From JANQIO01 sp043513815 (lineage in GTDB: Bacteria; Pseudomonadota; Gammaproteobacteria; Pseudomonadales; Halieaceae): a DNA stretch of 64,000 bases. The translations under genes were made by a program, and so were the position numbers. Shown here one piece after another: positions 53,880 through 62,509 of this stretch (positions are counted from its first letter, which is position 1; each line of letters opens with the position of its first letter). The notes beneath the pieces are model-generated. The model made no database searches. It was given only the letters and a program-made list of their open reading frames with translations, and was not told the DNA's origin. The DNA lies in the NCBI GenBank assembly GCA_043513815.1, contig CP121313.1:1984001-2048000 (forward strand), read 5' to 3'.

Positions 53880-54806
53880 GTGCCGAAGTTGTTACAAAGC
53901 CCCTGGCTGCACTTCCTGTTGATTGGCAGCGTGCTGTTCGCGCTCCAGCGCAGCCTTTACCCGCCTGCGGTACCCACGATTGGCCCACTGCCGGATGCGC
54001 GCCTTCAAAGCCTGCAACGCCAGTGGTACGTCACCACTGGCCGCGCGCCCACTGAGGCGCAGCTGGCAGCCATGGTCAGCGCCGAGCTCGACCGGGAGAT
54101 GCTGTTTCGTGAGGCTCTGGATCTCAAGTTGTTCGAAATCGACCCTATCGTGCAGCAGCGGCTGGTGCGCAACATGCGCTTTTTGCAGCTTGACCAGGGC
54201 CGCAATGAGCAGACCCTGTTCCGGGAGGCCCTGCGCATGGAGCTGCATCTCGGCGACGAGGTGATCAAGCGCCGGCTGGTGCAGGTCATGGAAGAACTGC
54301 TGCTGGCACAGCAGCCGCCGGCAACGCCCAGTGAAGCGGAATTGCGGGGCAGTTTTGAGGCGCGCAGGGAAGAGCTGAAGCGCCCGCCGCGCTACAGCCT
54401 GCAGCAGGTCTACCTGACGCGGGAACGCAGTATCGAGGCGCAGGCATTGCTGGCCCGATTTCGCAGTGAGCAGTTGACGCCGGAGGCGGCGTTGAACTAC
54501 GGTTCGCCGTTTCTGCCCGGCTACCGGTTCCCCGCCAGTACGCCGGCACAGCTTGCCCGTCAGTTTGGTGCGGCATTTGTACAAAACCTGGAGCGCAGCA
54601 ACCCTGAAGTCGGTGCCTGGGTGGGGCCGGTGGCATCCACTTACGGCACTCACCTGGTATGGATTGACGGGATCGAGCCGCCGCGGGAGGCGGCGTTCGA
54701 GGAAGTACGTCAACAGTTATTGAGTGACCTTGAGCTGGAAAAACGTCGGCAGGCCCTGGCACTTGCGCTGGCCTCGGTACGGCAGCGCTACGAGGTCGTT
54801 CTGTGA
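53880..54806 (+). CDS. Membrane-anchored PpiC-type peptidylprolyl isomerase
   Basis: Protein of 308 aa with an N-terminal membrane segment (about residues 9-23, LHFLLIGSVLFAL), a SurA/PpiD-like helical chaperone part and a degenerate parvulin domain at about residues 170-265 (RYSLQQVYLTRER; PEVGAWVGPVASTYGTHLVWIDGI). It probably helps fold the DUF3604 protein or a related periplasmic protein. GTG start, 3 bp after the DUF3604 stop; 4-bp overlap with the next gene. Confidence 0.85.
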   Translation: MPKLLQSPWLHFLLIGSVLFALQRSLYPPAVPTIGPLPDARLQSLQRQWYVTTGRAPTEAQLAAMVSAELDREMLFREALDLKLFEIDPIVQQRLVRNMRFLQLDQGRNEQTLFREALRMELHLGDEVIKRRLVQVMEELLLAQQPPATPSEAELRGSFEARREELKRPPRYSLQQVYLTRERSIEAQALLARFRSEQLTPEAALNYGSPFLPGYRFPASTPAQLARQFGAAFVQNLERSNPEVGAWVGPVASTYGTHLVWIDGIEPPREAAFEEVRQQLLSDLELEKRRQALALALASVRQRYEVVL

Positions 54807-55780
54807 GACGGCTGCTATTGGCTTTGTTGCTGGTCCTGCCCACCCTGCAGGCCGAGGCGCATCGCTTTGCTCCCTCACTGCTGCGCCTATTTGAGGTGGG
54901 AGACAATGAATACCAGGTGATCTGGAAGACACCTGCGCAGCGGGTGAGCGAGATACCGCTACAGCCGCATTTTCCCGCCGGGTGCCGGGGCGCGAGTGAT
55001 GAGCCGGGCAGCCTGGAGGGCACGGGTGTGGTCAGCAGCTGGCGCCTGGCGTGCGATGGCAGCCTGATCGGAGAGTCCGTGTCCGTATCGGGCCTGGCGG
55101 AAAACAGCGCCTCGGTGTTGCTGTCTTTGGAAACCCGTGACGGCCTGTTTTACCAGTCCCTGCTGAGCGCCGACCAGCCCGCTTTTACAGTACCCGCCGA
55201 GCCCACCGCCTGGGAGGTGATGCGCGAATACACCTGGCTGGGCGCGGAACATATATGGGGCGGCATCGACCACCTGCTGTTCGTGTTCGGTCTGCTGTTG
55301 CTGGTGGGCTGGGGCAAACGCCTGGTGTGGACGGTCACCGCGTTTACCGCCGGGCACAGTGTGACGCTGTCACTGGTGACCCTGGGCTTTTTTGAATACC
55401 CGGTGGCCCTGGTGGAATTCATGATTGCGCTGAGTATCTTCCTGCTGGCGCTGGATCTGGCCCGTCGCGACGGGCGCGGCTGGTTTCGCCGCCATCCATG
55501 GTGGCTGGCCGGCGGATTCGGGCTGCTGCACGGTATGGGTTTTGCGGGGGCTTTGGCGGAAGTCGGGCTGCCACAGTCGGAGCTGCCGCTGGCGCTGCTC
55601 TTTTTCAACATTGGTATTGAGCTGGGTCAGCTCGCCTTTATCGCCGTGGTGGCGGCGCTCGGTTACCTGCTGGGCCGGCTGCCGGTGTCAGGGCTGCCCG
55701 TCTGGCGCACTGTGCCCACCTATGTGCTGGGCTCACTGTCTGCCATGTGGTGCATCGAGCGAGCCATGGCGGTGATCTGA
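54803..55780 (+). CDS. HupE/UreJ-family membrane protein
   Basis: Protein of 325 aa. Signal peptide, a periplasmic domain of about 140 residues, then six to seven membrane helices. Histidine motifs AEHIWGGIDHLLFVFGLLLL and FTAGHSVTLSL and GLLHGMGFAGAL are those of the HupE/UreJ_2 group, whose relatives move nickel or cobalt. In this setting it could supply a metal to the DUF3604 hydrolase, which is inference. Confidence 0.88.
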   Translation: MRRLLLALLLVLPTLQAEAHRFAPSLLRLFEVGDNEYQVIWKTPAQRVSEIPLQPHFPAGCRGASDEPGSLEGTGVVSSWRLACDGSLIGESVSVSGLAENSASVLLSLETRDGLFYQSLLSADQPAFTVPAEPTAWEVMREYTWLGAEHIWGGIDHLLFVFGLLLLVGWGKRLVWTVTAFTAGHSVTLSLVTLGFFEYPVALVEFMIALSIFLLALDLARRDGRGWFRRHPWWLAGGFGLLHGMGFAGALAEVGLPQSELPLALLFFNIGIELGQLAFIAVVAALGYLLGRLPVSGLPVWRTVPTYVLGSLSAMWCIERAMAVI

Positions 55781-55824
55781 CCCAACTCTCGTCGAGAACG
55801 CCGGCTATCGGTGAGAACTGGCGG

Positions 55825-56595
55825 CTAGCCGCCTTCGCCCGGATAGTCTTTCATGGGCACAAACGGGTGAAAGGCCAGCGCGATGCCTTCCTCGATAAAA
55901 TTGTCGCTTTCGAGGATGCTGCGACGGCGCACGTAGCGGCCCGAGCTGGAGCGGGTGTCTACGGCCTGTGTGGTGTCGATGCCACCGACACTGGTGAAGA
56001 CGCGTTTCAGTTCCAGGTCATAGACGCTGACCCAGAGCGATGCCACGGCCAGAGGTTGTGCCCAGTTGAAGCCAGCCGTGACGCCGTCGCCCGGTCCCTG
56101 CAGGGTGGGCTTGCGGCTCACGCCATCCCAGCGCGCCATGTGCTGCAGACCGCTGGAAAAAGTGGTTTCTCGCTCCAGCAGGTCGGTAAACACGATGCCG
56201 TCGACGGTCCCGGATTCGACCAGGGCATCGCGGACGGCGACCAACGCCAGGGCAAAGGATTTGCGGTTGACCTCGCCGGTGGCCGGGTCAAAGACGTTGC
56301 CGTAGGCGCGCACGGCGGTGCGCCACTCCTGCTCAAACTCGCGCGAAGAGACCACCTCGATACCGTTGGCTTCCAGGTATCGCTCGACCATTTTGTCGAG
56401 GCGAGCCTCGTGTTCTTGCAGGTAGCGCCGGGACATTCGATCAATGTTCACGTGGGCTATCACCACGCGGCGGATCGGGTTTTGTGCCAGCCGTTCCCTG
56501 TCGATCTCGTAGGGGAACACGGTGGGGTTGTAGGTCGGGGCGGAAGAGCACGCGGCCAGCAGGGCGAGCAGCGCAGAGCACAGTAGGCGAAACAT
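55825..56595 (-). CDS. Putative lipoprotein of unknown function
   Basis: Protein of 256 aa with a lipoprotein signal ending at LLAAC (Cys near residue 16). Mature part contains RRVVIAHVNIDRMSRRYLQEHE and LWVSVYDLELKRVFTSVGGID, a layout like that of small periplasmic lipoproteins that may form oligomers. GAGG lies 6 bp before ATG 56595; a longer frame to 56691 has no family support. Not identified further. It faces the HupE gene, converging. Confidence 0.75.
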   Translation of the reverse strand: MFRLLCSALLALLAACSSAPTYNPTVFPYEIDRERLAQNPIRRVVIAHVNIDRMSRRYLQEHEARLDKMVERYLEANGIEVVSSREFEQEWRTAVRAYGNVFDPATGEVNRKSFALALVAVRDALVESGTVDGIVFTDLLERETTFSSGLQHMARWDGVSRKPTLQGPGDGVTAGFNWAQPLAVASLWVSVYDLELKRVFTSVGGIDTTQAVDTRSSSGRYVRRRSILESDNFIEEGIALAFHPFVPMKDYPGEGG

Positions 56596-56716
56596 GGTGG
56601 TCCTCAATGATTGAACGCGCCCATGGTAACAAACTCGTGTCGATGGGGGCACGTTTGACAGTGTGTCGCGGTGGTGGAATGGTGTGTCCACATTGGGCAG
56701 GAGTCAGGGAGACGCA

Positions 56717-57730
56717 GTGAAAATCGACGGGCCGCTTTATGCGCAGTTGGCCGACGCCGGCAATGATGCCCGTCGCCTTCAGTCCCTGGGTTACGAGGGC
56801 GTTTACACGCTGGAGGGCCCAACCGACCCGTTCCTGCCGCTGGCGATTGCATCGCAACAGTGCCCCGGCCTCGATATCGCCACCTCCATTGCCGTGGCAT
56901 TCCCGCGCAACCCGGCCCACACCGCTTACCAGGCCTGGGACCTGCAGCGCTTGTCGGGAGGACGTTTTCGGCTTGGGCTGGGCTCGCAGGTGCGCGCCCA
57001 TATCGAGCGGCGCTTCGGGGTAGATTTCAATCCGGTCGCGGCCCGCATGGCGGAGTACATACGCGCTGTGCGCGCCCATTTTGCCTGCTGGCAGGAGGGT
57101 GCAGAGCTGGCTTTCGAGGGCGAGTATTATCGGCACACCCTGATGACGCCGATGTTCAATCCCGGTCCACTGGAGGTCGGTCCGCCCGAGATTTACCTGG
57201 GTGCGGTCGGTCCAAAAATGACGGCGGTAGCGGGGACGGTGGCCGACGGCCTGATCGTGCACCCGTTCCACACCCAGCCTTTCCTGCGTGAACAGCAAAT
57301 TCCGGCACTGGAGCGCAGCCTGGCTGATGCCGGACGCTCCCCCGGGGCCTGCGCCCTGCAGGTGTCCGCTATCGTTGTGACCGGCAGCAATGAGGCCGAA
57401 TACCGGGCGGCGGATGCCAGTGTCCGTGGTCTGCTGGCCTTCTACGGCTCCACGCCTGCCTACCGGCCGGCGCTGGACGCCATCGGCCGCGGCGAATTGC
57501 AAAAGGAGCTGAATCGGCTGTCGAAGCAGGGGGCCTGGGAAGAGATGAGTGCGCTGGTGGATGACGACATGCTCAATGCCTTTGCGGTCACCGGTGAGCC
57601 GGCTACCATAGCGGCGGGCCTGCAGGCGCGCTATGGCGACATCGCCGCCAGGCTCAGTATCTATGCCCCCTACAGCCTGCCAGACGACACCTGGCAGCAG
57701 ATTATCGCTGACCTCAAGGCCATTGCATGA
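56717..57730 (+). CDS. LLM-class (luciferase-like) flavin-dependent oxidoreductase
   Basis: TIM-barrel oxidoreductase of 337 aa. Typical blocks are LGYEGVYTLEGPTDPFLPLAIA, LDIATSIAVAFPRNP, SGGRFRLGLGSQVRAHIERRFG, PPEIYLGAVGPKM and VADGLIVHPFHTQPF. It resembles the group annotated as F420-dependent, but F420 use cannot be read from the sequence and would be unusual in Gammaproteobacteria. GTG 56717 follows AGGGAG. The stop overlaps the next ATG by 4 bp. Confidence 0.9.
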   Translation: MKIDGPLYAQLADAGNDARRLQSLGYEGVYTLEGPTDPFLPLAIASQQCPGLDIATSIAVAFPRNPAHTAYQAWDLQRLSGGRFRLGLGSQVRAHIERRFGVDFNPVAARMAEYIRAVRAHFACWQEGAELAFEGEYYRHTLMTPMFNPGPLEVGPPEIYLGAVGPKMTAVAGTVADGLIVHPFHTQPFLREQQIPALERSLADAGRSPGACALQVSAIVVTGSNEAEYRAADASVRGLLAFYGSTPAYRPALDAIGRGELQKELNRLSKQGAWEEMSALVDDDMLNAFAVTGEPATIAAGLQARYGDIAARLSIYAPYSLPDDTWQQIIADLKAIA

Positions 57731-58137
57731 GCGACATTCCGGAAGGCTACAAGACACTGGCGGGCCTGAGTCCCGCCGAAGACCACCTGGGGCCGTTCTA
57801 CTACCGCAAATCGGAGGTCGGGCTCAATATGGGGTTCCGGGCCGCGCCGGAAAACTGCAACGGTATCGGCACTGTCCACGGCGGCGTACTGATGGCGTTT
57901 GCCGACTACGCTGTCACCATGCTCGCGCTCTCCGGGGTCAAGGAGAACTGCACAACCATCAGTTTCAGCAGCGACTTTATCAGTGCGGCCCGCAAGGGTG
58001 ACTGGGTGCAGGCCAGCGGAGAAGTAGTCAGGCGCACGGGCTCGATGACTTTTGTTTCTGGCCGTTTGTTTGTCGACGACAACGTGGTGCTGACCTTCCA
58101 GGCGGTGGTTAAACGACTCAAGAAGCCTGACGCGTGA
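57727..58137 (+). CDS. PaaI-type hotdog thioesterase
   Basis: Acyl-CoA thioesterase of 136 aa. The hotdog core shows NGIGTVHGGVLMAFADYAVTML, where the HGG and acidic residue fit the PaaI active site, then TISFSSDFISAARKGDWVQASG. It lies between the LLM and DUF3301 genes, each linked by 4-bp overlaps. Confidence 0.9.
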   Translation: MSDIPEGYKTLAGLSPAEDHLGPFYYRKSEVGLNMGFRAAPENCNGIGTVHGGVLMAFADYAVTMLALSGVKENCTTISFSSDFISAARKGDWVQASGEVVRRTGSMTFVSGRLFVDDNVVLTFQAVVKRLKKPDA

Positions 58138-58472
58138 CCTTCAGCCTTGGTGATGTGCTGGTGTTGTTTGGGCTGTGCGGGGTGGCGACCTGGGTTTTCC
58201 AATCCATGCGGGTGCGCGAACTCGCGCTGGTGGCTGCCCGGCGGGCCTGTCGTGATGCCGGCGTTCAGCTTCTTGACGAATCTGTGAGCATTCAGCGGCT
58301 CTCCGCCAGTCGGGACGACGCCGGGCGCTGGCGCGTGTGGCGTCAGTATCGCTTCGAGTACAGCGTCGAGGGCCTGGAGCGCGAGCGGGGCCACGTCATC
58401 ATGCTCGGCAACCGCTTGCAGGCGTTGGTGGTTGCCGAGCATCGGCCACCAGACCGCGACGGGCTTCACTAA
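58134..58472 (+). CDS. DUF3301 family membrane protein
   Basis: Small protein of 112 aa with one N-terminal membrane helix (about residues 5-22) and the DUF3301 signature AARRACRDAGVQLLDESVSI...RRYRFEYS-like RQYRFEYSVEG. Uncharacterised family that is common in Gammaproteobacteria. The GTG start overlaps the thioesterase stop by 4 bp. Confidence 0.9.
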   Translation: MTFSLGDVLVLFGLCGVATWVFQSMRVRELALVAARRACRDAGVQLLDESVSIQRLSASRDDAGRWRVWRQYRFEYSVEGLERERGHVIMLGNRLQALVVAEHRPPDRDGLH

Positions 58473-58525
58473 CGGTGATGTTGTCGTGGCTGCCAATATG
58501 GCGGCTAACAGCCAGCTCTCACCGA

Positions 58526-59146
58526 CTAGTGGCCAGACCAGGCTGACCACACGATGCGCAGTGCCAGCAGTATCAGGATGACCCCAAACACGCGATCGAT
58601 TGTGAGTCGCGCTGTCTGCAGGCGGGGCAGCCAGCGCGGGTGGCCGACCAGGCAGGCCATCAGGCAATACCAGGCGGCGTCAATACTTCCCATCAACGCC
58701 GCCATGCCGGTCCGTTCCGCCAGGCTGGCGGCCGGGTCCAGGAACTGGCTGAACAGAGCCAGGAAGAAAACCGCAATCTTGGGGTTGAAGAGGGCGATGG
58801 AGAAACCGTGCACCAGTGGATTGCCGCTGCCTTGCTCGCCGTGGCCGGACGCTGCGCCCTCAGCACTGCTGCGCAGCGACTGGACGCCCAGATAGGCGAG
58901 GAATCCCGCCCCGGCCCACTGCAGGCTCTGGAACAGCAGGGGAGAGGCCGTAATGAGCAGGCCCAGGCCTGACACCACAACTGCAGCATACAACGCGACG
59001 CCGGCGCCGTGGGCAAGGCTCGCCTGTATGCCGGCGCTGGAACCGCCGCTCAGCGTGTGGCGCACCACCACCGCCAGGCTGGGCCCTGGCGACATGGCAC
59101 CCAGCAGGCAAACGCTGGCAAGGGACAGCCAGTCCAGCCAGTTCAT
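58526..59146 (-). CDS. LysE/RhtB family amino-acid exporter
   Basis: Inner-membrane transporter of 206 aa with six helices. Signature MSPGPSLAVVVRHTLSGG near residue 20 and FNPKIAVFFLALFSQF near 125. ATG 59146 (MNWLDWL) is used; a frame to 59173 adds eight unlikely residues. Substrate is not predictable within the family. Confidence 0.92.
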   Translation of the reverse strand: MNWLDWLSLASVCLLGAMSPGPSLAVVVRHTLSGGSSAGIQASLAHGAGVALYAAVVVSGLGLLITASPLLFQSLQWAGAGFLAYLGVQSLRSSAEGAASGHGEQGSGNPLVHGFSIALFNPKIAVFFLALFSQFLDPAASLAERTGMAALMGSIDAAWYCLMACLVGHPRWLPRLQTARLTIDRVFGVILILLALRIVWSAWSGH

Positions 59147-59215
59147 TTCGCCAGGCCCGTAGACCGGGAGCATAGCGAGCCGGCAACAGTATCAAGACTG
59201 AACTGATCGTTTTTG

Positions 59216-59238
59216 TTGTCCACAGATTCTGTGGATAA
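59216..59238. promoter_or_regulatory. Inverted pair of DnaA-box-like sequences
   Basis: TTGTCCACA (59216-59224) and TGTGGATAA (59230-59238, reverse of the exact consensus TTATCCACA) face each other across 5 bp. They sit at the edge of an AT-rich stretch. Confidence 0.55.
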
Positions 59239-59491
59239 GTCGGTGGGTAAATTGTTCAACACGCCGTTCACGCCAGTTCCCATGGCGATTGTGACAGATT
59301 GATTAAAAAATGTTCAATGGATAAAAAGCTATAAATAACAATAATATAGAGCACTAATGTCATGTGAGATATTTAAAGTACCGCGTAAGTACGTGAAACA
59401 TTCTTGACTGAAAAAATACTGTGAATAACCTCGCGCACTGTGTTATACGCGAGGACAATTTCGGTCAATCCGCTAATCGCCAGCGCAACTT
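59239..59491. other. AT-rich intergenic region between lysE and queD
   Basis: The 345-bp gap 59147-59491 holds the DnaA-like pair and then about 170 bp of A/T-rich sequence (59290-59460) with no credible frame. No terminator with a T-run was seen for queD. It may be a protein-binding site or an upstream activating region; nothing more can be said. Confidence 0.5.
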
Positions 59492-59851
59492 TCACTGTTC
59501 GCCACGATAAATGCAGCCCGATGTGCAGGTTTCGCGGATTTCCACGCTGGAGAGCTGGGGCAAGTCGGGTGCCAGCCGATCCCAGATCCAGCGGGCGATG
59601 TTCTCGCTGGTCGGGTTTTCCAGCCCTTCGATCTCGTTCAGGTAGTAGTGGTCAAGCTGGTCATGCAGGGGTTTGAAGGCACGTTTCACATCGGCGAAGT
59701 CCATGACCCAGCCGCTATGCCCATCAATCTCACCGCTCAGGCAAATGCGCACGTGGAAGGAGTGGCCATGCAGCCGCGCACACTTGTGCCCCTCGGGCAC
59801 ATTCGGCAGCCGGTGAGCGGCTTCGAAATGGAACTCCTTGTATATCTCCAT
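59492..59851 (-). CDS. queD: 6-carboxy-5,6,7,8-tetrahydropterin synthase
   Basis: Zinc enzyme of queuosine (7-deazaguanine) synthesis, 119 aa. Zinc histidines are in FHFEAAHRL and ARLHGHSFHV. The catalytic cysteine is in EGHKCARLHGH, the glutamate of the active site in VEIRETCTSGC. Length is normal. No other que genes are in the window. Confidence 0.95.
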   Translation of the reverse strand: MEIYKEFHFEAAHRLPNVPEGHKCARLHGHSFHVRICLSGEIDGHSGWVMDFADVKRAFKPLHDQLDHYYLNEIEGLENPTSENIARWIWDRLAPDLPQLSSVEIRETCTSGCIYRGEQ

Positions 59852-59892
59852 GGGCGATGAATTCAGCGCAAAAACCAGGCCTCAGTGTAGCG

Positions 59893-59920
59893 GCAAAACC
59901 CTTTTAAATTAAGGTTTTGC
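59893..59920. repeat. Perfect inverted repeat upstream of queD
   Basis: GCAAAACC and GGTTTTGC are 8-bp arms around a 12-bp AT-rich centre (59893-59920), 42 bp upstream of the queD start codon. It may be an operator or a weak bidirectional terminator. Confidence 0.55.
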
Positions 59921-59948
59921 GCGCCCTTCAATTTTTTCCGCCAGTTGT

Positions 59949-59976
59949 TTGACAGCCTAGGCGAAATCTCTATAAT
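59949..59976 (+). promoter_or_regulatory. Consensus sigma-70 promoter of tRNA-Val
   Basis: TTGACA (59949-59954), 16-bp spacer, TATAAT (59971-59976), followed by the GC-rich discriminator GCGCGGA typical of stringently controlled stable RNA promoters. The tRNA starts 19 bp after the -10 box. Confidence 0.93.
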
Positions 59977-59994
59977 GCGCGGACTCGGAAACGG

Positions 59995-60070
59995 GGGTGG
60001 TTAGCTCAGCTGGGAGAGCATCTGCCTTACAAGCAGAGGGTCGGCGGTTCGATCCCGTCACCACCCACCA
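59995..60070 (+). tRNA. tRNA-Val (TAC)
   Basis: 76-nt cloverleaf with encoded CCA. Acceptor GGGTGGT pairs with ACCACCC. Anticodon arm CTGC-CTTACAA-GCAG gives TAC. T arm GGCGG-TTCGATC-CCGTC (one mismatch of the G-T type). Confidence 0.97.
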
Positions 60071-60188
60071 CTTCCGGTCTTTTTGTTTATAGTCGCAGGT
60101 ACAGCCGCCAGGCACTCCTTCTGCCTATATGTAAGAAGCAACACACCAGAGCGTCACGCTATAGCGCTGTTCAGGTGTCACTACCGTT

Positions 60189-60265
60189 GGACCGGTAGTT
60201 CAGTTGGTTAGAATGCCGGCCTGTCACGCCGGAGGTCGCGGGTTCGAGTCCCGTCCGGTCCGCCA
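60189..60265 (+). tRNA. tRNA-Asp (GTC)
   Basis: 77-nt cloverleaf with encoded CCA. Acceptor GGACCGG pairs with CCGGTCC. The anticodon arm CCGGC-CTGTCAC-GCCGG gives GTC. T arm GCGGG-TTCGAGT-CCCGT. It lies 118 bp after tRNA-Val and is probably on the same transcript. Confidence 0.97.
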
Positions 60266-60566
60266 TTTATCTCTTCGCGTCTACCTGAATTTCCCGCGCC
60301 CTGCGCCGGAAGCATTCCTGCGTCTGCGCCGTCTCCACTGCCACTCCCTACGATCAAGGCGTCAGGACACCTGGGCCGCTTTGATCATTCGGCAGCGGTC
60401 TTCTGCGCGTGTTTTCAAGGAGCCTGGCCCCTTGCTTCCTGGTCCATATTAATATCGATCTGGACCGACCGCTGCGTGGCATGATACAGGTCGATCAACA
60501 CCCGCTTTATGAGCTTCTCGAGGCGATTCCGGTGTATCCGCGCTGACAACAAAAACAGGGACAACT
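60266..60566. other. Gap between tRNA-Asp and the amidohydrolase gene
   Basis: No supported gene, repeat or terminator was seen in these 301 bp. Open frames that start inside the tRNA have no family character. A promoter for the next gene must lie here but no convincing boxes were found. Confidence 0.55.
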
Positions 60567-62327
60567 ATGTTTGGCTATTCACACTCCGACTGTACCTCCT
60601 CCAGGCCCGCGGGCAAGCTCCTGCTGCCGCTGCTCCTTTCGATCTGCATGCCCGCCCTGGGTCAACCTTACGATCTGTTGATTCGTGGCGGCACGGTCTG
60701 TGATGGAAGCGGTGCAGCCTGCACGATTGCTGATGTTGCGATAAACGGCGAACACATTGCAGCCCTGGGTGAGCTGGGCGACGTCGGGGCAGAAACTATC
60801 ATTGATGCCAGCGGCCTGATCGTGGCCCCGGGTTTCATCAACATGCTCAGTTGGGGCGTGGAGTCACTCATCGTCGATGGTCGTGGCGAGAGCGATATTC
60901 GTCAGGGCGTGACGCTGGAAGTATTTGGTGAGGGCAGATCCATGGGGCCGTTGACTGAGCCAATGAAAGTCGAAATGCGCCGGCGTTCCAAATACGACTA
61001 CGACATCCGCTGGAGCAGCCTGGGGGAATACCTGGAGTACCTGGAAAACCGCGGCGTAGCCCCCAATGTCGCCTCATTTGTCGGCGCGACCACGGTACGA
61101 ATCCATGAGTTGGGCTATGCCGATCGCAAGCCCTCGCTGCAGGAATTAACAGCCATGCAGGACCTGGTGCGGGAGGCCATGGCAGAAGGCGCCCTGGGCG
61201 TTGGTTCCTCGCTGATCTACGCGCCAGCTTTTTATGCAGACACCGACGAACTGGTGGCGCTAATGCAGGCGGCCGCTGAGTATGGCGGCATGTACATCTC
61301 GCATATGCGCAGCGAAGGTAACCAATTGCTTGAAGCCGTCGATGAGCTCATCGAAATCGCCCAGCGCAGCGGTGCGCCCGCAGAAATCTATCATCTGAAA
61401 ATGGCTGGCAAGGAGAATTGGGACAAGATAGAGGCTGTTATTGAAAAGGTCGAATCAGCACGCGCTGGCGGCATCCGTATCGGTGCCGATATGTATACCT
61501 ACACCGCGGGCTCCACCGGCCTGGACGCGGCCATGCCGCCCTGGGTGCAGGAAGGGGGCTATGAGCAGTGGGCGGCTCGCCTGCAGAACCCGCAGATTCG
61601 CGCTCGCCTGCAGGCAGAGATGACAAGGCCCAGCGATGACTGGGAGAACCTGATGCTGGCGGCGGGTGCCGACCAAACATTGCTGGTGGGTTTCATGAAC
61701 GAGAAACTGCGTGCGCAATACACTGGCATGACGCTCTCAGAAGTCGCCAGGCTGCGGGGCACATCCGCGGCTGAAACAGCGATGGACCTGGTCGTAGAGG
61801 ACGGCAGCCGGGTACAGGTCGTCTACTTCCTGATGAGTGAAGACAACGTGGAAAAAATCGTTGCCTTGCCGTGGGTGAGCTTTGGCTCTGATGCCGAAGC
61901 AATGGCGACAGACGATATTTTTATGGCCCGCAGCACTCACCCAAGGACCTACGGTAACTTTGCCCGGGTGCTGGGCAAATATGTTCGCGAGGAGAAAGTG
62001 CTAAGCCTCAGCCAGGCGATACACAAACTGACCGCGCTGCCGGCTGGCAACCTTGGCATTCGGCAGCGGGGCTCAATAAAGCCGGGCTACTATGCTGACC
62101 TGGCGATATTCGACGCGGGAAAGATTCGCGACCACGCGACCTATAGCCAGCCCCACCAGTATGCGACGGGCATGGTCCACGTGTTTGTTAACGGCACCCA
62201 GGTACTTGCCGATGGCAAGCACACCGGGGCGCTGCCCGGTCAGGTAGTGCGTGGGCCGGGCTGGCGAGGCTGGCCAGAGGCACAAGCGCCGAATGTCGAT
62301 AAAGCGCGAGCCACTACAGGGCTATAA
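60567..62327 (+). CDS. N-acyl-D-amino-acid deacylase-like amidohydrolase lacking HxH
   Basis: Exported amidohydrolase-superfamily protein of 586 aa, with a signal segment KLLLPLLLSICMPALGQ. The beta-sandwich start is YDLLIRGGTVCDGSG. Where D-aminoacylases have PGFIDxHxH, this one reads VAPGFINMLSWGVESLIVDG, losing both histidines. Later elements are kept: GVGSSLIYAPAF, YISHMRSEGNQLLEAVDE (His), EIYHLKMAG (His), FGSDAEAMA (Asp) and a C-terminal AVHKLTALPA-like block IHKLTALPAGNLGI. A mononuclear or altered metal site is possible. CAGGGAC stands 5 bp before the ATG. It sits right of two tRNAs. Confidence 0.88.
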   Translation: MFGYSHSDCTSSRPAGKLLLPLLLSICMPALGQPYDLLIRGGTVCDGSGAACTIADVAINGEHIAALGELGDVGAETIIDASGLIVAPGFINMLSWGVESLIVDGRGESDIRQGVTLEVFGEGRSMGPLTEPMKVEMRRRSKYDYDIRWSSLGEYLEYLENRGVAPNVASFVGATTVRIHELGYADRKPSLQELTAMQDLVREAMAEGALGVGSSLIYAPAFYADTDELVALMQAAAEYGGMYISHMRSEGNQLLEAVDELIEIAQRSGAPAEIYHLKMAGKENWDKIEAVIEKVESARAGGIRIGADMYTYTAGSTGLDAAMPPWVQEGGYEQWAARLQNPQIRARLQAEMTRPSDDWENLMLAAGADQTLLVGFMNEKLRAQYTGMTLSEVARLRGTSAAETAMDLVVEDGSRVQVVYFLMSEDNVEKIVALPWVSFGSDAEAMATDDIFMARSTHPRTYGNFARVLGKYVREEKVLSLSQAIHKLTALPAGNLGIRQRGSIKPGYYADLAIFDAGKIRDHATYSQPHQYATGMVHVFVNGTQVLADGKHTGALPGQVVRGPGWRGWPEAQAPNVDKARATTGL

Positions 62328-62509
62328 CAGTGCTTATTTAGTGGATCATTTAGCGGATCAAGGAGTCTGACGCTTTGATTGCAGTGAGACTTTTGCCGGT
62401 GTGGCTGATTTCGGTGGTCAGATTCGCGGACACACTGTGTCTAGGTTAAGATCGTGTTTGTAGGCTTTCTAGCAGCGTCTAGCAAGAAATTTGTGTGGAG
62501 GAGTTGCAG

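Noticed and set aside
56717..57730. Evidence for coenzyme F420 use (LLM and PPOX genes)
   Set aside because: Both families also use FMN, and no F420 biosynthesis gene is in the window.
59216..59470. Chromosomal replication origin
   Set aside because: Only two DnaA-like boxes, and dnaA, dnaN, gidA or parAB are not near. Recorded as a site of interest only.
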